Shown: positions 27,701 through 38,860, numbered from the stretch's first letter. The stretch: DNA of 64,000 nucleotides from Thamnaconus septentrionalis (GCA_009823395.1 CM020508.1:3365515-3429514), one strand, 5' to 3'. Program-made: numbers and translations. The notes: generated by a model not told the origin, from the letters alone.

Positions 27701-27858
27701 TGCCGCCGCTGGTAAAACAACGTGCCGTCGCGGACGACGTAGCAGGCGGCCGCCTTCCGTATTTTCCTCTTGGTGTTGCCGGGTGTACCCGGCGCGTACG
27801 GCTCCCGCTCATCCGTCAGATAGCGAATGATAGCCAAGTAGCTTTCTTCGGACGACAT
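18182..27858 (-). CDS. zbtb11: Zinc finger and BTB domain-containing protein 11
   Basis: ZBTB11 is a nuclear BTB-C2H2 transcriptional regulator. Seen: ten exons on the minus strand. The start is MSSEESYLAIIRYLTDEREP at 27858, with an in-frame TGA five codons upstream. Next come an integrase-like HHCC zinc motif (H79, H87, C117, C120), an acidic linker, a BTB domain (about residues 200-310), a variable linker with two AT-hook-like cores (RGRPAK, RGRPPK), twelve C2H2 fingers, and a conserved tail (MLEKDTLQFHNQGTQVEHAV, then LSDQGIMQVVNYVLAQQ). Finger number and order match my recollection of human ZBTB11. Exons: 27546-27858, 26205-26440, 25826-26057, 24717-25734, 24049-24380, 23552-23945, 21569-21686, 21304-21462, 20033-20208, 18182-18756. 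Odd: exon 4 changes frame three times and exon 5 once, all in GC-rich repetitive linker sequence. BTB and finger exons are intact, so assembly indels fit better than a pseudogene. Confidence 0.96.
19277..19760 (+). mobile_element. Internally deleted hAT transposon relic with BED finger, zbtb11 intron 9
   Basis: The left end TAGGGATGCACAATATTTAT is a typical fish hAT terminus with ATCGGCCGAT motifs. At 19523-19657 a short open frame starts MSLPAWLFFSV and continues AICKTCSARIPRGGKKTS. This fits a BED-type zinc finger, the DNA-binding head of hAT transposases. It stops at TAA where the closing His residues should be. The right side returns to terminal-type sequence (TTATCGGTTATCAGAATCGG), so most of the transposase is gone. 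The right boundary is approximate. Confidence 0.65.
20033..20208 (-). CDS. zbtb11: zbtb11 coding exon 9 (zinc fingers 9-10)
   Basis: It encodes CNVCGKEFYEKALYRRHVKK with the unusual HxxxxH ending, then CEQCGRKFTQLREYRRHVNN. Acceptor GTGCAG, donor CAGG|GTGAGC, 176 bp. Confidence 0.95.
20492..20872. mobile_element. hAT-type MITE, zbtb11 intron 8
   Basis: This 381-bp element has terminal inverted repeats beginning TAGGGATG and ending CATCCCTA, with ATTAATTATCGAT arrays inside both ends. It is flanked by ttttatac (20484-20491) and ctttatac (20873-20880), an 8-bp duplication matching at 7 of 8 positions. No coding capacity. Confidence 0.8.
21304..21462 (-). CDS. zbtb11: zbtb11 coding exon 8 (zinc fingers 7-8)
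   Basis: It encodes CDKKFFEAKDLQQHMNKH and FQCQACGKCYSWKKDWYSHV, ending SVAEPYK. Acceptor CCTGCAG, donor AA|GTGAGC, 159 bp. Confidence 0.95.
21569..21686 (-). CDS. zbtb11: zbtb11 coding exon 7 (zinc finger 6)
   Basis: It encodes ESKYLCNTCGTTFHRASALS through KHQPKPTVRPFACT. It is 118 bp with acceptor CTGACAG and donor CA|GTGAGT. Confidence 0.95.
21974..23019. mobile_element. Non-autonomous hAT-type element (about 1 kb), zbtb11 intron 6
   Basis: The left end CAGTGATGGGCAGTAACGCA and the right end, ending AACTTGACCAACACTG, form imperfect inverted repeats (CAGTGNTGG). AGTAACTAATTAC arrays fill the right end. This matches a common teleost hAT terminus. The interior is non-coding. Flanking 8-mers do not give a clean duplication. 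Confidence 0.65.
23552..23945 (-). CDS. zbtb11: zbtb11 coding exon 6 (zinc fingers 2-5)
   Basis: It encodes LCSKEFQYPASLRAHLARH, then fingers FVCDICGKTLPKLYSLRIHM, HSCKVCDKTFAHKHSLKMHR and FQCEYCQKCFVSKRSMEEHT. Acceptor GTGGCAG, donor CACAG|GTCGGT. Confidence 0.95.
24049..24380 (-). CDS. zbtb11: zbtb11 coding exon 5 (AT-hook, Ala run, finger 1; frame disrupted)
   Basis: It begins VALRTGKRGRPPKHPVEIP and ends with zinc finger 1, CSECGASFPRRYLLIMHTLK, then YKCS|GTGAGT. The two halves are in different frames; the switch falls in a GCG/GGC run near 24160-24180. Acceptor TTTTCTAG. Confidence 0.88.
24717..25734 (-). CDS. zbtb11: zbtb11 coding exon 4 (BTB end, linker; frame disrupted)
   Basis: It starts GFNKSTFLPLLEFAYTSMLT and ends RVVAPK|GTAGCT. 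The linker has an exact GLAAEE duplication and an AT-hook-like KRGRPAK. The coding frame appears to switch near 25385, back near 25315, and again between about 25110 and 25035. Conserved-looking stretches on each side (VVTEVA, GEDGKHEGTVTLI, EEAAPAEVAPPPVKRKRGRP) lie in different frames. Confidence 0.88.
25826..26057 (-). CDS. zbtb11: zbtb11 coding exon 3 (BTB domain, first half)
   Basis: It encodes VDSKGEVSQFLSKHSRTMMD through the BTB core NQFCDITLLIEGEEFRAHKA to HEAVVDLF. The BTB fold mediates dimerisation and corepressor contacts in this family. Acceptor CTGCAG, donor TTTG|GTGAGT. Confidence 0.95.
26205..26440 (-). CDS. zbtb11: zbtb11 coding exon 2 (HHCC end, acidic linker)
   Basis: It encodes GILKQVKDHLRECSSCQSRR through a Glu/Asp-rich stretch to TSKHELVF. 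The CxxC completes the zinc motif. Acceptor CCCCCAG, donor TTT|GTAAGT. Confidence 0.95.
27546..27858 (-). CDS. zbtb11: zbtb11 coding exon 1 (N-terminus)
   Basis: It encodes 104 residues from MSSEESYLAIIRYL to SQKYWWR plus one base, with donor GAGAG|GTAAC. It carries the two His of the HHCC zinc-binding motif. The start is supported by an upstream in-frame TGA and the conserved N-terminus. Confidence 0.95.
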
Positions 27859-28130
27859 GGCCCAAAAAGCTCAGCGGTTCCCCCGCTCCGACTATGATAA
27901 ATTCCTTAGACGTTGACCTTCTTCGGATTGTTCAATAGTCGTATTTTTTTTACACGGCACATGGGTGAAGGATATCGTTAATCCGAAACATAACGGGAAC
28001 ATTTAATTTTGTTTCCCAGGGTGGAACTCGATTTTTCTAACCGCCGGGGTAGACTTGCCCGAACAGACAAAATGGCTGCTGCACAACCGGAATTTGCGTA
28101 AGCAGTGGCGGAAGCTCTGTCGCGATGGTG
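27859..28130. promoter_or_regulatory. zbtb11 promoter region, possibly bidirectional
   Basis: The sequence upstream of the zbtb11 start holds, on the plus strand, a YY1-like AAAATGGCTGC (28070-28080) and an ETS-like ACCGGAA (28086-28092). The plus strand also has an ATG at 28072 followed by a splice-donor-like GC|GTAAGC at 28098. Together these suggest a divergent transcript, but no further exons were recognised. Confidence 0.4.
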
Positions 28131-28743
28131 GGACAACGCCAGAGGGCGCAATGTGCCAACCTTTATCCTTGTTCTTATACTGTCCTAATAATGTTCTTAA
28201 AATGCATCAATGGAGTCAAAATACAGTCCTCAGAAGGCAGTCGCAACGTTTATGCAGTAGCCTTGTATAATCTAAGCTGGTCATTTTTCTCAGCCATGTG
28301 TTTATTTCTATCAAAGTAATGAACACAGCTGTTTGACTGAGTCGAAACCCCTCTGTATTAAAACGTATTTTGAACTATCTTCCGTTTATTGCATTTTTTT
28401 TAAGCGTTTGTGAATTTCGAGTTTTAGTCTATTATCTGCCCAGTATGCAACTTTCTACCAGCAGGGGGAGACAAAGATGTTTTTTGTTTCAGTTCAAGAG
28501 CTGAAAGGTACCAATTTACATTCAATATCTTGGAAGATCATCGTTAGACTGTTCCAGATATATGGTCATTGTTTTGTTTGTTTGTTTGTTTGTTTGATTG
28601 GTTTATTATTCAATTGATTTGCAGTTAGGTGAAACAAAGAAAACTAATGAATGTGAAACCCCAACATTTTCTGGTGAGATTCTGACCTGAAGAGTACTAA
28701 TTGCCATGCATAGTATCATCTTCCAATCACGTGTCTGAATCTT

Positions 28744-28745
<2 letters not shown>

Positions 28746-28785
<40 letters not shown>
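28746..28785. repeat. (GT)20 microsatellite
   Basis: Uninterrupted GT dinucleotides. Confidence 0.95.
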
Positions 28786-28787
<2 letters not shown>

Positions 28788-30140
28788 ACCAGCCAGCATT
28801 TCAACCATCGTCTGTTCAGACGTCGTGAGAGGTTCACAGCCTGGCCAAGGTGGGGCACTGCGGCTCTCAGAGAAGGGGCTGCTGTGTTTTTTTCTGAATT
28901 ACTCCTGCTCATCCATGTGTCACATACCAAACCTGACATCAAACACTGGTCAGTAAATGTGTCTCAGTGCCGCATTCCAGCGTGCAGAGCTGCCCAGACC
29001 AGACCGAGGGGTGAATCACAGTTACCGCTCAAAAACAAAGCGCAGAACTTGAGAGTTCCCACTGCTGCTGTTAGTGAGGTAACCATACCGATCCAAACAC
29101 TCTGGCCCAATGTTCCCTGCGTTGGACACATTTCATCTTGTCCCCGAGTCTCTTTCGGCGCCTTGGGATTGTGTCATTGTGGACCGTAAATCCCCGGACT
29201 TAAATCCGTCGCAGAGACAAGGAGCCAACGTGTAACTCACGTTTCACGCTCAGCTGCCAAAAATTCAGGCCTCTTCACGGCACACAAAGGCCTTAAAGAA
29301 AACAAGGCAAGCGTTGGGAGCGCTTGATTATTTCAGGGGGTTACTCAGCTATCCAGCACCGGTTCGACCTATCGGAATCCTGCCGCTACGAGGCAGAAAA
29401 CAAATATGTTTATCCCTCCGCGCTGCTGGCTGGCGCCTGGACACGTGTGGCTGAGTATTTATATGAACCCTGGCTGAGGGTTTATTTGCATCCTGTCAGC
29501 ACAAACACATGTCGTTGCAGAACATCCAGCCATCCAAGGGGTTAATAGCACCTCAACGCTTATTGGAATGTCAAAACCCAATTCCGTGATGTCACATTTG
29601 TTCATGTCTAAGGTTAATCCGCCCGCCGCATCTTCTTGTCACTTGCTTCTCAGTCGGTTCCTCTTCCTGTATCAGGGCTGTCTGTTCCTAGTTTTTGCAC
29701 GCAAAGATTAAAATGAAGGGATCGGTCAAACGTTTCTGACAAGTTGAAATGCAGATTTGCTCTTCGGTGTTCGTAGTTTGACATTTGTAAGCCAATTAGC
29801 ATGCGAGGCTTTCGTCGGGAATCTGGCTTATTGCACAAATTCAAGCAATGATGTTTTTCAGCATGCACATCACGCACATGCACGCACACCAACACACATG
29901 GGCACGCACACACACACACACACACCAAAGCCTCTTCACTCTGATGCTCCTTATCTCTGTTGTTTGTTTGTGTTGAGTTGTTTTTCCCCCCCTTCTGCAG
30001 TCTGAAATCCCCAGCTTGGTAAAGATAAATGTTTCTGGATTTTAAAATGTGATTTCCTTTCTGGCCTCGGATTTTCACTCTGGCTACATTTAATGTCAGA
30101 GCTGCTGCTGGTTAATCCACACCTACCTCTGAGAGCCAAC

Positions 30141-30292
30141 TAGATAGATAGACAGATAAATACTTTATTCATCCCAGAGGGAAATTTTAGATGTATCTTT
30201 GCTGCAAGTGTGGCAAGGCGCAGAGGGCCCAGGCAGGCTTCGAACCCCAGACTCATTCAGCCGAAGGGATATCCCCTTGACCAAGTAGCCAG
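30141..30292 (-). mobile_element. tRNA-derived SINE
   Basis: On the minus strand a tRNA-like head carries an A-box-like TGGTCAAGGGG (30283-30273) and an exact B box GGTTCGAAGCC (30246-30236). A body follows, and a tail reading TTTCCCTCTGGGATGAATAA that ends in TCTA repeats, a 3' end shared by many fish SINE/LINE families. No functional tRNA gene: the cloverleaf is not intact. Confidence 0.65.
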
Positions 30293-33200
30293 GGTGCATA
30301 ATCAATTGGAGGCATAGTGACAGGACGGTCAACTGTCACACAAGGTTTCTGGAATCACTGCATACGTTGTCGATATTCACACCTATATAGTATAGTAAAC
30401 AAGCTGGAGCAGCGTTCAATGGCTGTAACGAAGATTCACCTGCTCTATAGTTCATTGTTTTATGTTTACACTTTCCAGTTCTTTTTTGTCCATTAACTAT
30501 CTCGAATAACCTCAAGAGCACCAGAAAACAGCATATTTAGCCCTCTGTTTACAGACAGCTGCTAAAACTGTTGCTTCGTTGGAACTTCCATTTACATGTT
30601 AGGAAGGGGACAGAAGCAAGTTCACCTCAGAGGGCGGAGCCAACACAAGCGTGCGTTCCGGCACACGCCTTTCCTTAAGTGGAGCAGAGGCAGAGGAAGT
30701 AAAGGCTGAACTTTTCTCACTTCTAGGGAGTTCAGACACAGATGATACAGAAGATAGAGTTGGGGCAGCACTGAATAGATGTGTCCTCCTGAAAAAGGTC
30801 ATTGCAAGGCCCCTCAGCCAATACCTTAACAGATATTATTTTCCAGGAATTCTAGGAAAACTTCTGTGCTGTTGATACAATTCTCATGTTCAATACCACA
30901 AGGCCTATTTTTAACTGATGTCCTTCATTGATTGAATTGCGACCAACAGATACGGATGCTTTATCATTTCCTGACCAAGATTTTTTTTTTCCACTTTAAA
31001 TTGCATCTCAACTTTTGCTTTGAGTGAGTTTTCTTGGGCCACAGCGTGGACACTGACTCATTCCAAGAGTAGTGAGGCCCGAGGTACAGATTAGATTTTT
31101 AATCCTGATTCCTGGGACTCCTGATCTGTGGGGCTACTACTAAATGGCACTGGAGCGATCTGGTGTGTGACCCAGACTCCCGGGCGAGATAAAGGACAAA
31201 CGCAGCTGGGTGAGCGAGCTGGTGGAGACAGCCTTATCTGTCATTGTCTTGCTCTGGACGTGTCCAAGGCCAGACAGCAATAGAAAGCTTGCTGTGGCTC
31301 CTCTGGCTCTGGAGTACTTTTCCATTACACGCCGCCCTCCCGAGGAGAGTCTAAGCACCACCGGTGGGTAAAATATGCCAGGAAAACGGGCAGGAAGAAA
31401 AAAGAAAAGAGTGGGAAAAAAAACTAAAATAAAGTAATTTATAAACTCATGAATCAGAAACCTGTTTTTTTTTTTCTTCTCCTCCTTTCTCTGCACCTCC
31501 TCTAACTGTTTCCAGAGCTCCTGAGAGCTCCTGAGTGGAAGCGTCCAGCACTCAGCCAATCAGTCAGCAGTCGAGCGGCGCACAGCGACCACGCCGACGC
31601 TGCCGAGCGGCCCTCGGTAATGACTCTTACGTCACCGCTGGTTCTTAGCCTTCAGAGGTTTTTGTCCCCGGGGCTGCCGGTGAGATGCTGACATTTAACA
31701 AGTATCTACGGAAACTGGCCCCGACAGCCGTTGAGTCGGAGGCTCCCGGAGCCCTGGGTTTCCTCCGGGGCATGGGGCAGGGGGTAAGAAAAAGGGAGTG
31801 GGAAATTGGGGGCGGTACTAGCGTAGTTTGTTCATACACCCGACCAATGAGTCAGTGACCCCTTTTAGATGTCAGCGAGCAATGACACAACAAAGGCCAA
31901 TCACACCAACAATAGCCCGGTGTTGACAGCACAACCTCATTATTAGTTTTGACTCGTGGGTTGAATTGTCCTTTACAACTCGTTGATCAGCCAAAAGATT
32001 ATAATAATGATGTGGACATCCCAGGAGGGTGTTGGTCTGGAGTCTAATCTGAATCACGACTGAAAACTATCGACCAGACATCAAGAGCAGCTGGTCAGTG
32101 AGGTTTTAGTGTGATGCTCATTGCAATTTTTTTGAATAACAAGGGCTTGAAAAAAGTGCAAACAACATCTGAACTTTAAATGTATTAATTAGCACAAAAC
32201 AGTGCGAGGCAAATTTAAATTTCCAATCTGACAGTTTTGTCTACACTTTCTTCTTCCTAAACTTTTCAAACACAAATATGTCAGATTTTAGACTTTTAGT
32301 CAGAGAAATCTGCACTCTTACAAACTTTATCATCGGCCATCTCTACTTGTGGGCGGACGGCAGTGACAAAGTGTGATGAGCGCCAACAGGCCAGCGGTCG
32401 TCGCTCCAATTTTCTCTCAACTCTGCCTCTTACAAAATACACCTTTGCCCAGATGGCCTGTCGTTTGGAAACAATCAATCTAGACACTCTCACAACACCA
32501 CAAAAGTGTCGGATCCCCGACTTGTCCCAATGCGTTTCTGTCAAAGTGAAGGAAATCGGGTTCCGTGCGTGCCGAGACTTTGAATCAATTTTGTACGAAA
32601 CTTCCATCAGTGTTCGAGACACTTTGTCATCGCAACAGCACAAAATTGGCCCATCGTGTTGCATCCCCCCTGATGTTCACAGAAAGGCACCGTGGCTTAG
32701 AATGCCTTTCCTGAGAAACTCCATCAGGGTGCAAAGACACTGAGTCACGGCTGGGTTTCGACACGAGGAGGACGGGAGCACGTGCTCGGTGGTGTGAGAA
32801 GAGCCTGTTTTGTGTAACACAATACGCTCAGACTCCTGCTCGTTCTCCGGCCCGGGCCGGCGGCCAACAGACCGACTAACATGCCGACAAGCCTCGCTAC
32901 ATCTTTTACACTCGCAGCCCCAGCTTTGACCTTTCACCTGCAGGGAAATCCAGTGAAAAGTCAGAGAACGAGCTCTGACAAGCGGCTCCTCCTGTCAGTT
33001 AGCCGACGGAGGCTAACGAGGGAAGACTGCGATCGTGAGATTTCCCCGGAAAAAGAGTCGGAATTGACGGGAAATAGCCGATGGCGCCTGACTTGCGCTG
33101 GAACTGTTCAGATCCACCACCGACCTCCCAGTTCACCCAGCGCCGGTTAACCAGTGAAGAGTTACAGGCGAGGCGGCACTGGGGAGCGATAATGATGCTT

Positions 33201-36200
33201 TTGTCTGGAGGCGTGCCGTGAGCAGGGGAACAGGGGGGAAGCCGGAGGGAAGGCTGGGAACCAGTAGGTCAGAGCGCTCGCCTTACACCCAGCGTTCCCA
33301 CAACACTTGGACCGCCTTCTCCATCGAATCCCCCCACTTTTTTTTTTTCCCGCGTACCCAGAGAGAGAAGGGTGCTGCATGGGGAAAGGTGAGCAACGCT
33401 GTTGTTTTTGACTTTAACTCTCATCCAGCGTCTATTACCTGACACCAGCGTTCCAGGGTCACTGGGGGAGCGGCGGTTCGCTGTGTCAACACCAGAGCGC
33501 TGCTCCCTCCTGAGTTCTCAATGCAAAGAATCTTTCCCAACAGTTGGCCCACCGCCGGCTCTTACACCCGAGGCGGGAAGTTGAGGATTCCCACCACACG
33601 TGTTCCCACCTCCGGCGTTATTACTTGCTAAAGACAATGCCGGCGCAGAGTTAAAACGGAGGCGGACGTCCACCGTCTGGAAGAGTTTTTGTTTTTGTTC
33701 TAAAGGGTGAAAAGATTCCTGAAGAAAATGTTCAAGTAAGAAAGTCAGAAGTCAGTGTGTAGGGGAGATGGAGGGAGGTGACCCGGGTTCACACAGTCAG
33801 TCAACATGTTGGCAGCCAGACTTTTGTGTTACCGTGTGGGAGCAGCCGTCATATATCGTCCGATTCCATAGCCTGAAAAACATACCTCTCTCCAGATGGC
33901 GTCTTCACAATGGAAGCCCATTAATTTACATGCCGACCCAGGATTAACCTATAGACTCGGGCGTTGACAGGATATACATAGTAGGTTTCCACACGTCTCT
34001 CTCCATCTTTGATCATTTCCTGGACGACAGCCTGACGTTTTGCATAGATCCATCGAGCACAAGCTGCCACACGCATCCTGCTTCAGATTTAAGGAAAGCT
34101 TGAAGCAGGAACTTTTGTTGATTTTTATTAATGCACGTCAATCATCATCAATTCAGTATATTTTCATCTTTGTTCCTAAATTTGGCGTGGTCTATCAGTA
34201 GTGGACTGCACGGTCTGCCGTGATACAACACGACAACTGGAGTGCTCCGGTTTCGACTCTTGACATCGGGCTCGTCCATCTTGCCGACCTCCTATTGGAA
34301 AACATTTCGAACCGGTCTTAACATTCCGTGGAGTCCCTGACCAATCAGCTTCCTTAAAGATTGTGACGAGGCCAGGAAGCACCAGCTGTGGGTCGACTTT
34401 GACGGCCACGACGAGGAAATATGAAACTGTCGGTGAGCCTGGCTAACGCTAAAGAGTTATAAGCTTGAACGCTGCGCTTGCAAGCGGGTTGGTGTTGTCC
34501 CTCTAAAAGCAGAAAAAAGAAGAGCACTGAGTGGAAAAATTGTGTTTTTACGTTGCTACCAACAGGTCGGCTAGACTTAAGTAGAACACGGTAGCATGTG
34601 GCAGCTAGCCACGGCCAGGTAACGTGCAGCCGTTGTCTCAAAAAAGGAAATTTTCGAGTTGGTAGCCTAAGGAAAATATCTAGCACAAGTCGACATGGCA
34701 TGACAAGGCTTTTTTAAACTGTTGAGCTACATTCCTAGTGTCACATAAAACAGTTCCACACCAGAAGAGACAAAGAAAAATAAGTCACCCTACACATAAG
34801 TTGACCCTTGTGGTCGTGTAATGATGCCTCAAAGCTGGTGGCCCCACTCAATCGTTTCAGAATGGAGGCCAATTGACGGCGCCATTATTCCGCGGCTGGC
34901 CCAGCAAAACATTTTGTTGTTGTGATTTAATGTCTACAGAACCACAACCGCCTGTTAGACAATGGTTAAGCACAAAAAAATGCATATGTTACTAATTAGT
35001 CCCTGTGGTGGTTCATCGCTCAGACCCAGCTGCGGCTGCAGGGCTTTCATTTTCCACAAAGACTTTCTGCCTATTTGAAATGATGTGAGCGCGGTCAGCA
35101 GATGACGGAGAGTGAATTTAAAAGTCCGCCACAATTGCTGAATGCAAAAATCAAAGGTATGTATGTACGGCAGGGATGGGAAGGGACCCCTGTAGGTTCC
35201 CGTCCTCTTTCGTGTGCCATGTGTTAGCTCAGATATTCTTAGAAACGCGGCGGAGTTCCGCGAGAAAAAAAAAAAAAGAAGGTTGGACAAGCTGAGTCCG
35301 CGGCCGATCTGCGGCCTCTTGTTGTCGGTACATGAAACGAAGCAGCTGTTTTTGTCCTTGAGTGAGAGCGCGGCTAGAGCCGGCCGGAGGCTCCCTAAAA
35401 TAAACAGGCTATCTGTGCAGCCCCAGGGTTGGGTCGGGGTCTCGCACCACGGCGCTCACACTCTCAAGCTCTCCCTGCCTCGTATCCAAACACGGCGCCT
35501 CGCTCCTTCTGCTCGCTCGCACCAGAACGCAGCCCCCCCCCACCCCCCCCCCTCAAATTAAAACGGTGTGACGGAAAAACCAGCTACTGCCAGGCATTAC
35601 GTGTCGGGTCCCTGAAGGAGTCGCCGCTGCTTGAAATAGACCATTTTCAGTCAGACCGGTTACATGTCCTCTGCTTCCTGCAGGTCCACAGACAGTAAAT
35701 TGTTCTTTGCAAGTAAACAACTTAATATGATTCTCGTCATAATTGAATAGTGAGGCTCGCTGAGGAACAATCTGATTACATACAATGCGATATTGAGTGG
35801 TTCCGGTCGGCGCAAGAATCGTTTTTTATTTTTTGTCTACTTTTCCGAGATGAAGGCCTCACTTGAACTCAGCCTCAATTCAAAAAAAAAAAAAAAATCA
35901 GTCTTTTTCAAAAGGGAAATTAAGGAGAAAGTTGCCTTACCTTTTTAACTGCAAAGGTAAAAAATAAACTCCATCTTTTTCAATGGTCAGAGTTTCTCTC
36001 ATGACTAAATTAGCCATAGTAGCTATGTTTGTTAGCAGAACTAGCATTTTGATATTTCTGCACAAGGCACAATGAACAAAGTAAAATAAATAAACAAGCA
36101 CATGATTACTATTGTACTATTAGCTTGGTTTGCAATTTGCAGTTACTGGAACAGTACAAGAGAAAAGACCAGATGCATTTTTCTGTGAATAACAGCTACC

Positions 36201-37547
36201 AAGTGCCCAAACTAGCTGAACTTATTTCTGGGATATGTTAGTTTTGTTTCTCAATCAGAAGCCAAAAGGATTAAATCACTAAGAAAATGTTAAGGTCATA
36301 ACTCAGCTAAAAATATGAGCAAATTTGTCAAAAGTTGACATCCTTTCAAGAATACTTTATCAATAGCAGTGAAGTCTCCCACCCCTGGTCATTAGATAGG
36401 ACAAAGGTGAGGGGATTTATTGTAAAGATGCTAAATCTGTTTTGAATTCTTAAAATCTATTTTCTGTCCCAGCACAGCACAGCACACTAGTGTTGTTGTT
36501 GTTGTCGTCGTCGTTGTTTTCATGACATTCATTTGACAGGAATTTGCTGGCAGCATCTCTCAAGGTAATGCACCAGCCAATTGTTGAGCTTACTTTTGTT
36601 CAAACAAGACTAATACATCCGCAATGTTCACCTCCGTGTCAGAGGCTACAACATGCCAAAACTCAACAAGCCCCGCCCACACAGGATTTGGCATGGTTTT
36701 ATCCAGAATCAGTCAAATTTATCTTGCATAAATATCTTTTTTTTCCCCTCCAATTCCAAAGACCAGTTGGTTCCTCCCTCTATTTGACGATCCAACTCGC
36801 TCTGTTCTGCATTTTTTAAATGAGTGTTTAATCATCGTACATTATTCATAGCGGGGGCTTGTCTGCGGCTCTTCACAGAGTTGTCCGACAGGTTATTTGC
36901 TGCTATTATTCGTGTTGTAATCGCCGGTGTTCCTCCTGTGGGCAGCTCGTGACTTGCCCCTGCTGTGAAATCTAGACACACAGAGCAGCGACACGACCGT
37001 CGATCAGTCTCCAACGGCAGTGGCAGCTTTTCAACAAAACTCTAATCCCCTTGGGCCTTGTTGCCCTGAGTGTTAGAGACTTTAGCTCCAGATGATGCGG
37101 TGGCAAACTTTCAGATTCCAACAGTGATTGCATGGCCGAGATTCTCTTGGCTCCTCCTGGGCATTCATTTTTGTTTTCCAAAGGCTGCAATGAAACATCT
37201 TGGAGGGATCATGACAGAACGGTCAACTGCCTCCTTTCCTTGTCTTGTTCCCTTTCCTCCACCGCAGGGACTCGGAGGGGCAGGAGGCCTCGGCCGGCGT
37301 GTGACTCGCTACCGTCCTCAGGCTCCGGGGACAGCTGCGTCGCACTGCTGCCTTTGGCCCCGTGCCCTGAGACGGCAGTTGCCATAAACAAACAGCGCTG
37401 AAAGCCGCTGGCCGGCTCCCTAGCCTCCTTTCAAGAGTGTGCGGAGGGCCGGCTGACCTTCGCCCAGCTCACTCCATTAAGCTCCAATAGATTTTTACGG
37501 CACTTTGGGGAGCCGGCGGCTGGGAAAGAAAAGCCCAAAGCCAGAAT

Positions 37548-37582
37548 GGAACCAGAGGAACCAGAGGAACCAGAGGAACCAG
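37548..37582. repeat. GGAACCAGA tandem repeat (four units)
   Basis: Three exact and one diverged 9-bp units. Confidence 0.85.
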
Positions 37583-38860
37583 GGGAGAACAAGGGGGGAG
37601 ACAGGGGACAGTGACGACACACAGCTACATTTTTCCATGTCAACATGTTTTTCGGCCTTTTGTATTTGGAGGGTTTACAGGAAAACGCTTGAAGTGGGAA
37701 AGTTGGAGGAGATTTCAATTGTATGATTCAGCTTTTGATGCCACTCGGGAGATTGCAAACACGTAAAAGAACTATTGAGAACTTTTAGTTCTGCTGACCT
37801 TGGAGGGAACTTGCCTTTTTTCCAGCTCTCCTGGTGCATTTCTTCAGCGCCGGGTCCGATGGGTAGCTGCTCTCTGGGCTTTGCAGGTTCTGCTCAGACT
37901 TTCCCTCAGCTGCATATTTAGCAGCGTAACAGCAGTTTAAATGCAGAGAAGTTAGTAAAACAAGAGTAAAGCCCAGAGGAGCTGGGAGTTTATCCTCTCA
38001 CATACCACAGCTAGATTATCCTCCTCGAACCTTTGCCCCTTCCAGCTCATTGTATCCCGATACTGTACAACGCACAGCAGCGGTTCAGTCGATATTCTTA
38101 CTAATGGGTGAAACTGCTTGTCGTTGGGCATTTTTTTCACAATTTCGCAACCACAAAAGGATGAGATGCATTCATCGGGGGTAAAGGATCTCAGGACATT
38201 TTCAGAGGAAGACGGTGCCTTTAATCTCATTTCCATGTTGTACAGCTACATGAGTTTGGCCAGAGCAGTGTGTGGCAGCGTTGGCCGGAGAAGAGCACTT
38301 TAATAAAAGAGGGATAGGAAGCAAAGTGAAAGCAGCTGGGGGCTGTTCTGGCTGCAAGCAGGGCTAAAAAACAGCTTTTCACCAAATTACAATCGGGCAC
38401 GCACCCTCCCCCCTCCCCCATCATTCAGTGCTGTAAAACTGATGGCATGGGCCAGTCATTCTGTCATGTGACTACAATCACGGAGCCCGAAGCTGCTTTT
38501 TTTCGGCCAACGCAGCCGCCACACTGGCTGCCAGAGGCCGTCCTCTGGCCCGCGGCTGGATGAAAACACTAAAGCTGTGCAGAGTTTGGCCTGAAAATCC
38601 CCCTGCAGACCCCCCCGGTGCGTGTCTTTATATGAGTAATCAATTTTCAACGCTAGACCAAAACCCAGCCGTGGTTGGAGTCTAAAAAACAAGGCTGCAG
38701 CTGCAGCGTTAGACATAAAGAGCTAATTAAATAAAATAAAAAAACAAGAACCATACAATTGTGATTTAGAATGCATTTATAATGTCTTTGATGCCACGTG
38801 AGGGTAAATACGTATCTCCTATTGATTCGGCGTACAAGCAAACAGATGCAGAAGCTGCAC

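Larger units (their letters stand above)
27859..38860. other. Intergenic region zbtb11-dpt, no gene recognised
   Basis: About 11 kb. Only short open frames without recognisable domains occur. It holds a GT microsatellite (28746-28785), a SINE near 30.1-30.3 kb, a stretch near 32.3-32.7 kb open on both strands, a 9-bp tandem repeat at 37548-37582 and otherwise unique sequence. The dpt 3' UTR occupies an unknown part of its right edge. Confidence 0.6.

Noticed and set aside
18182..27858. zbtb11 as a pseudogene
   Set aside because: All ten exons keep canonical splice sites and all twelve fingers; the frame switches are limited to GC-rich linkers and are better explained by indel errors.
28701..29189. 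162-codon plus-strand frame beginning before a GT repeat
   Set aside because: Cys-Val run from the microsatellite; remainder has no domain or splice structure.
30236..30292. Functional tRNA gene
   Set aside because: A and B boxes exist, but the cloverleaf stems do not pair and the context is a SINE body with a TCTA tail.
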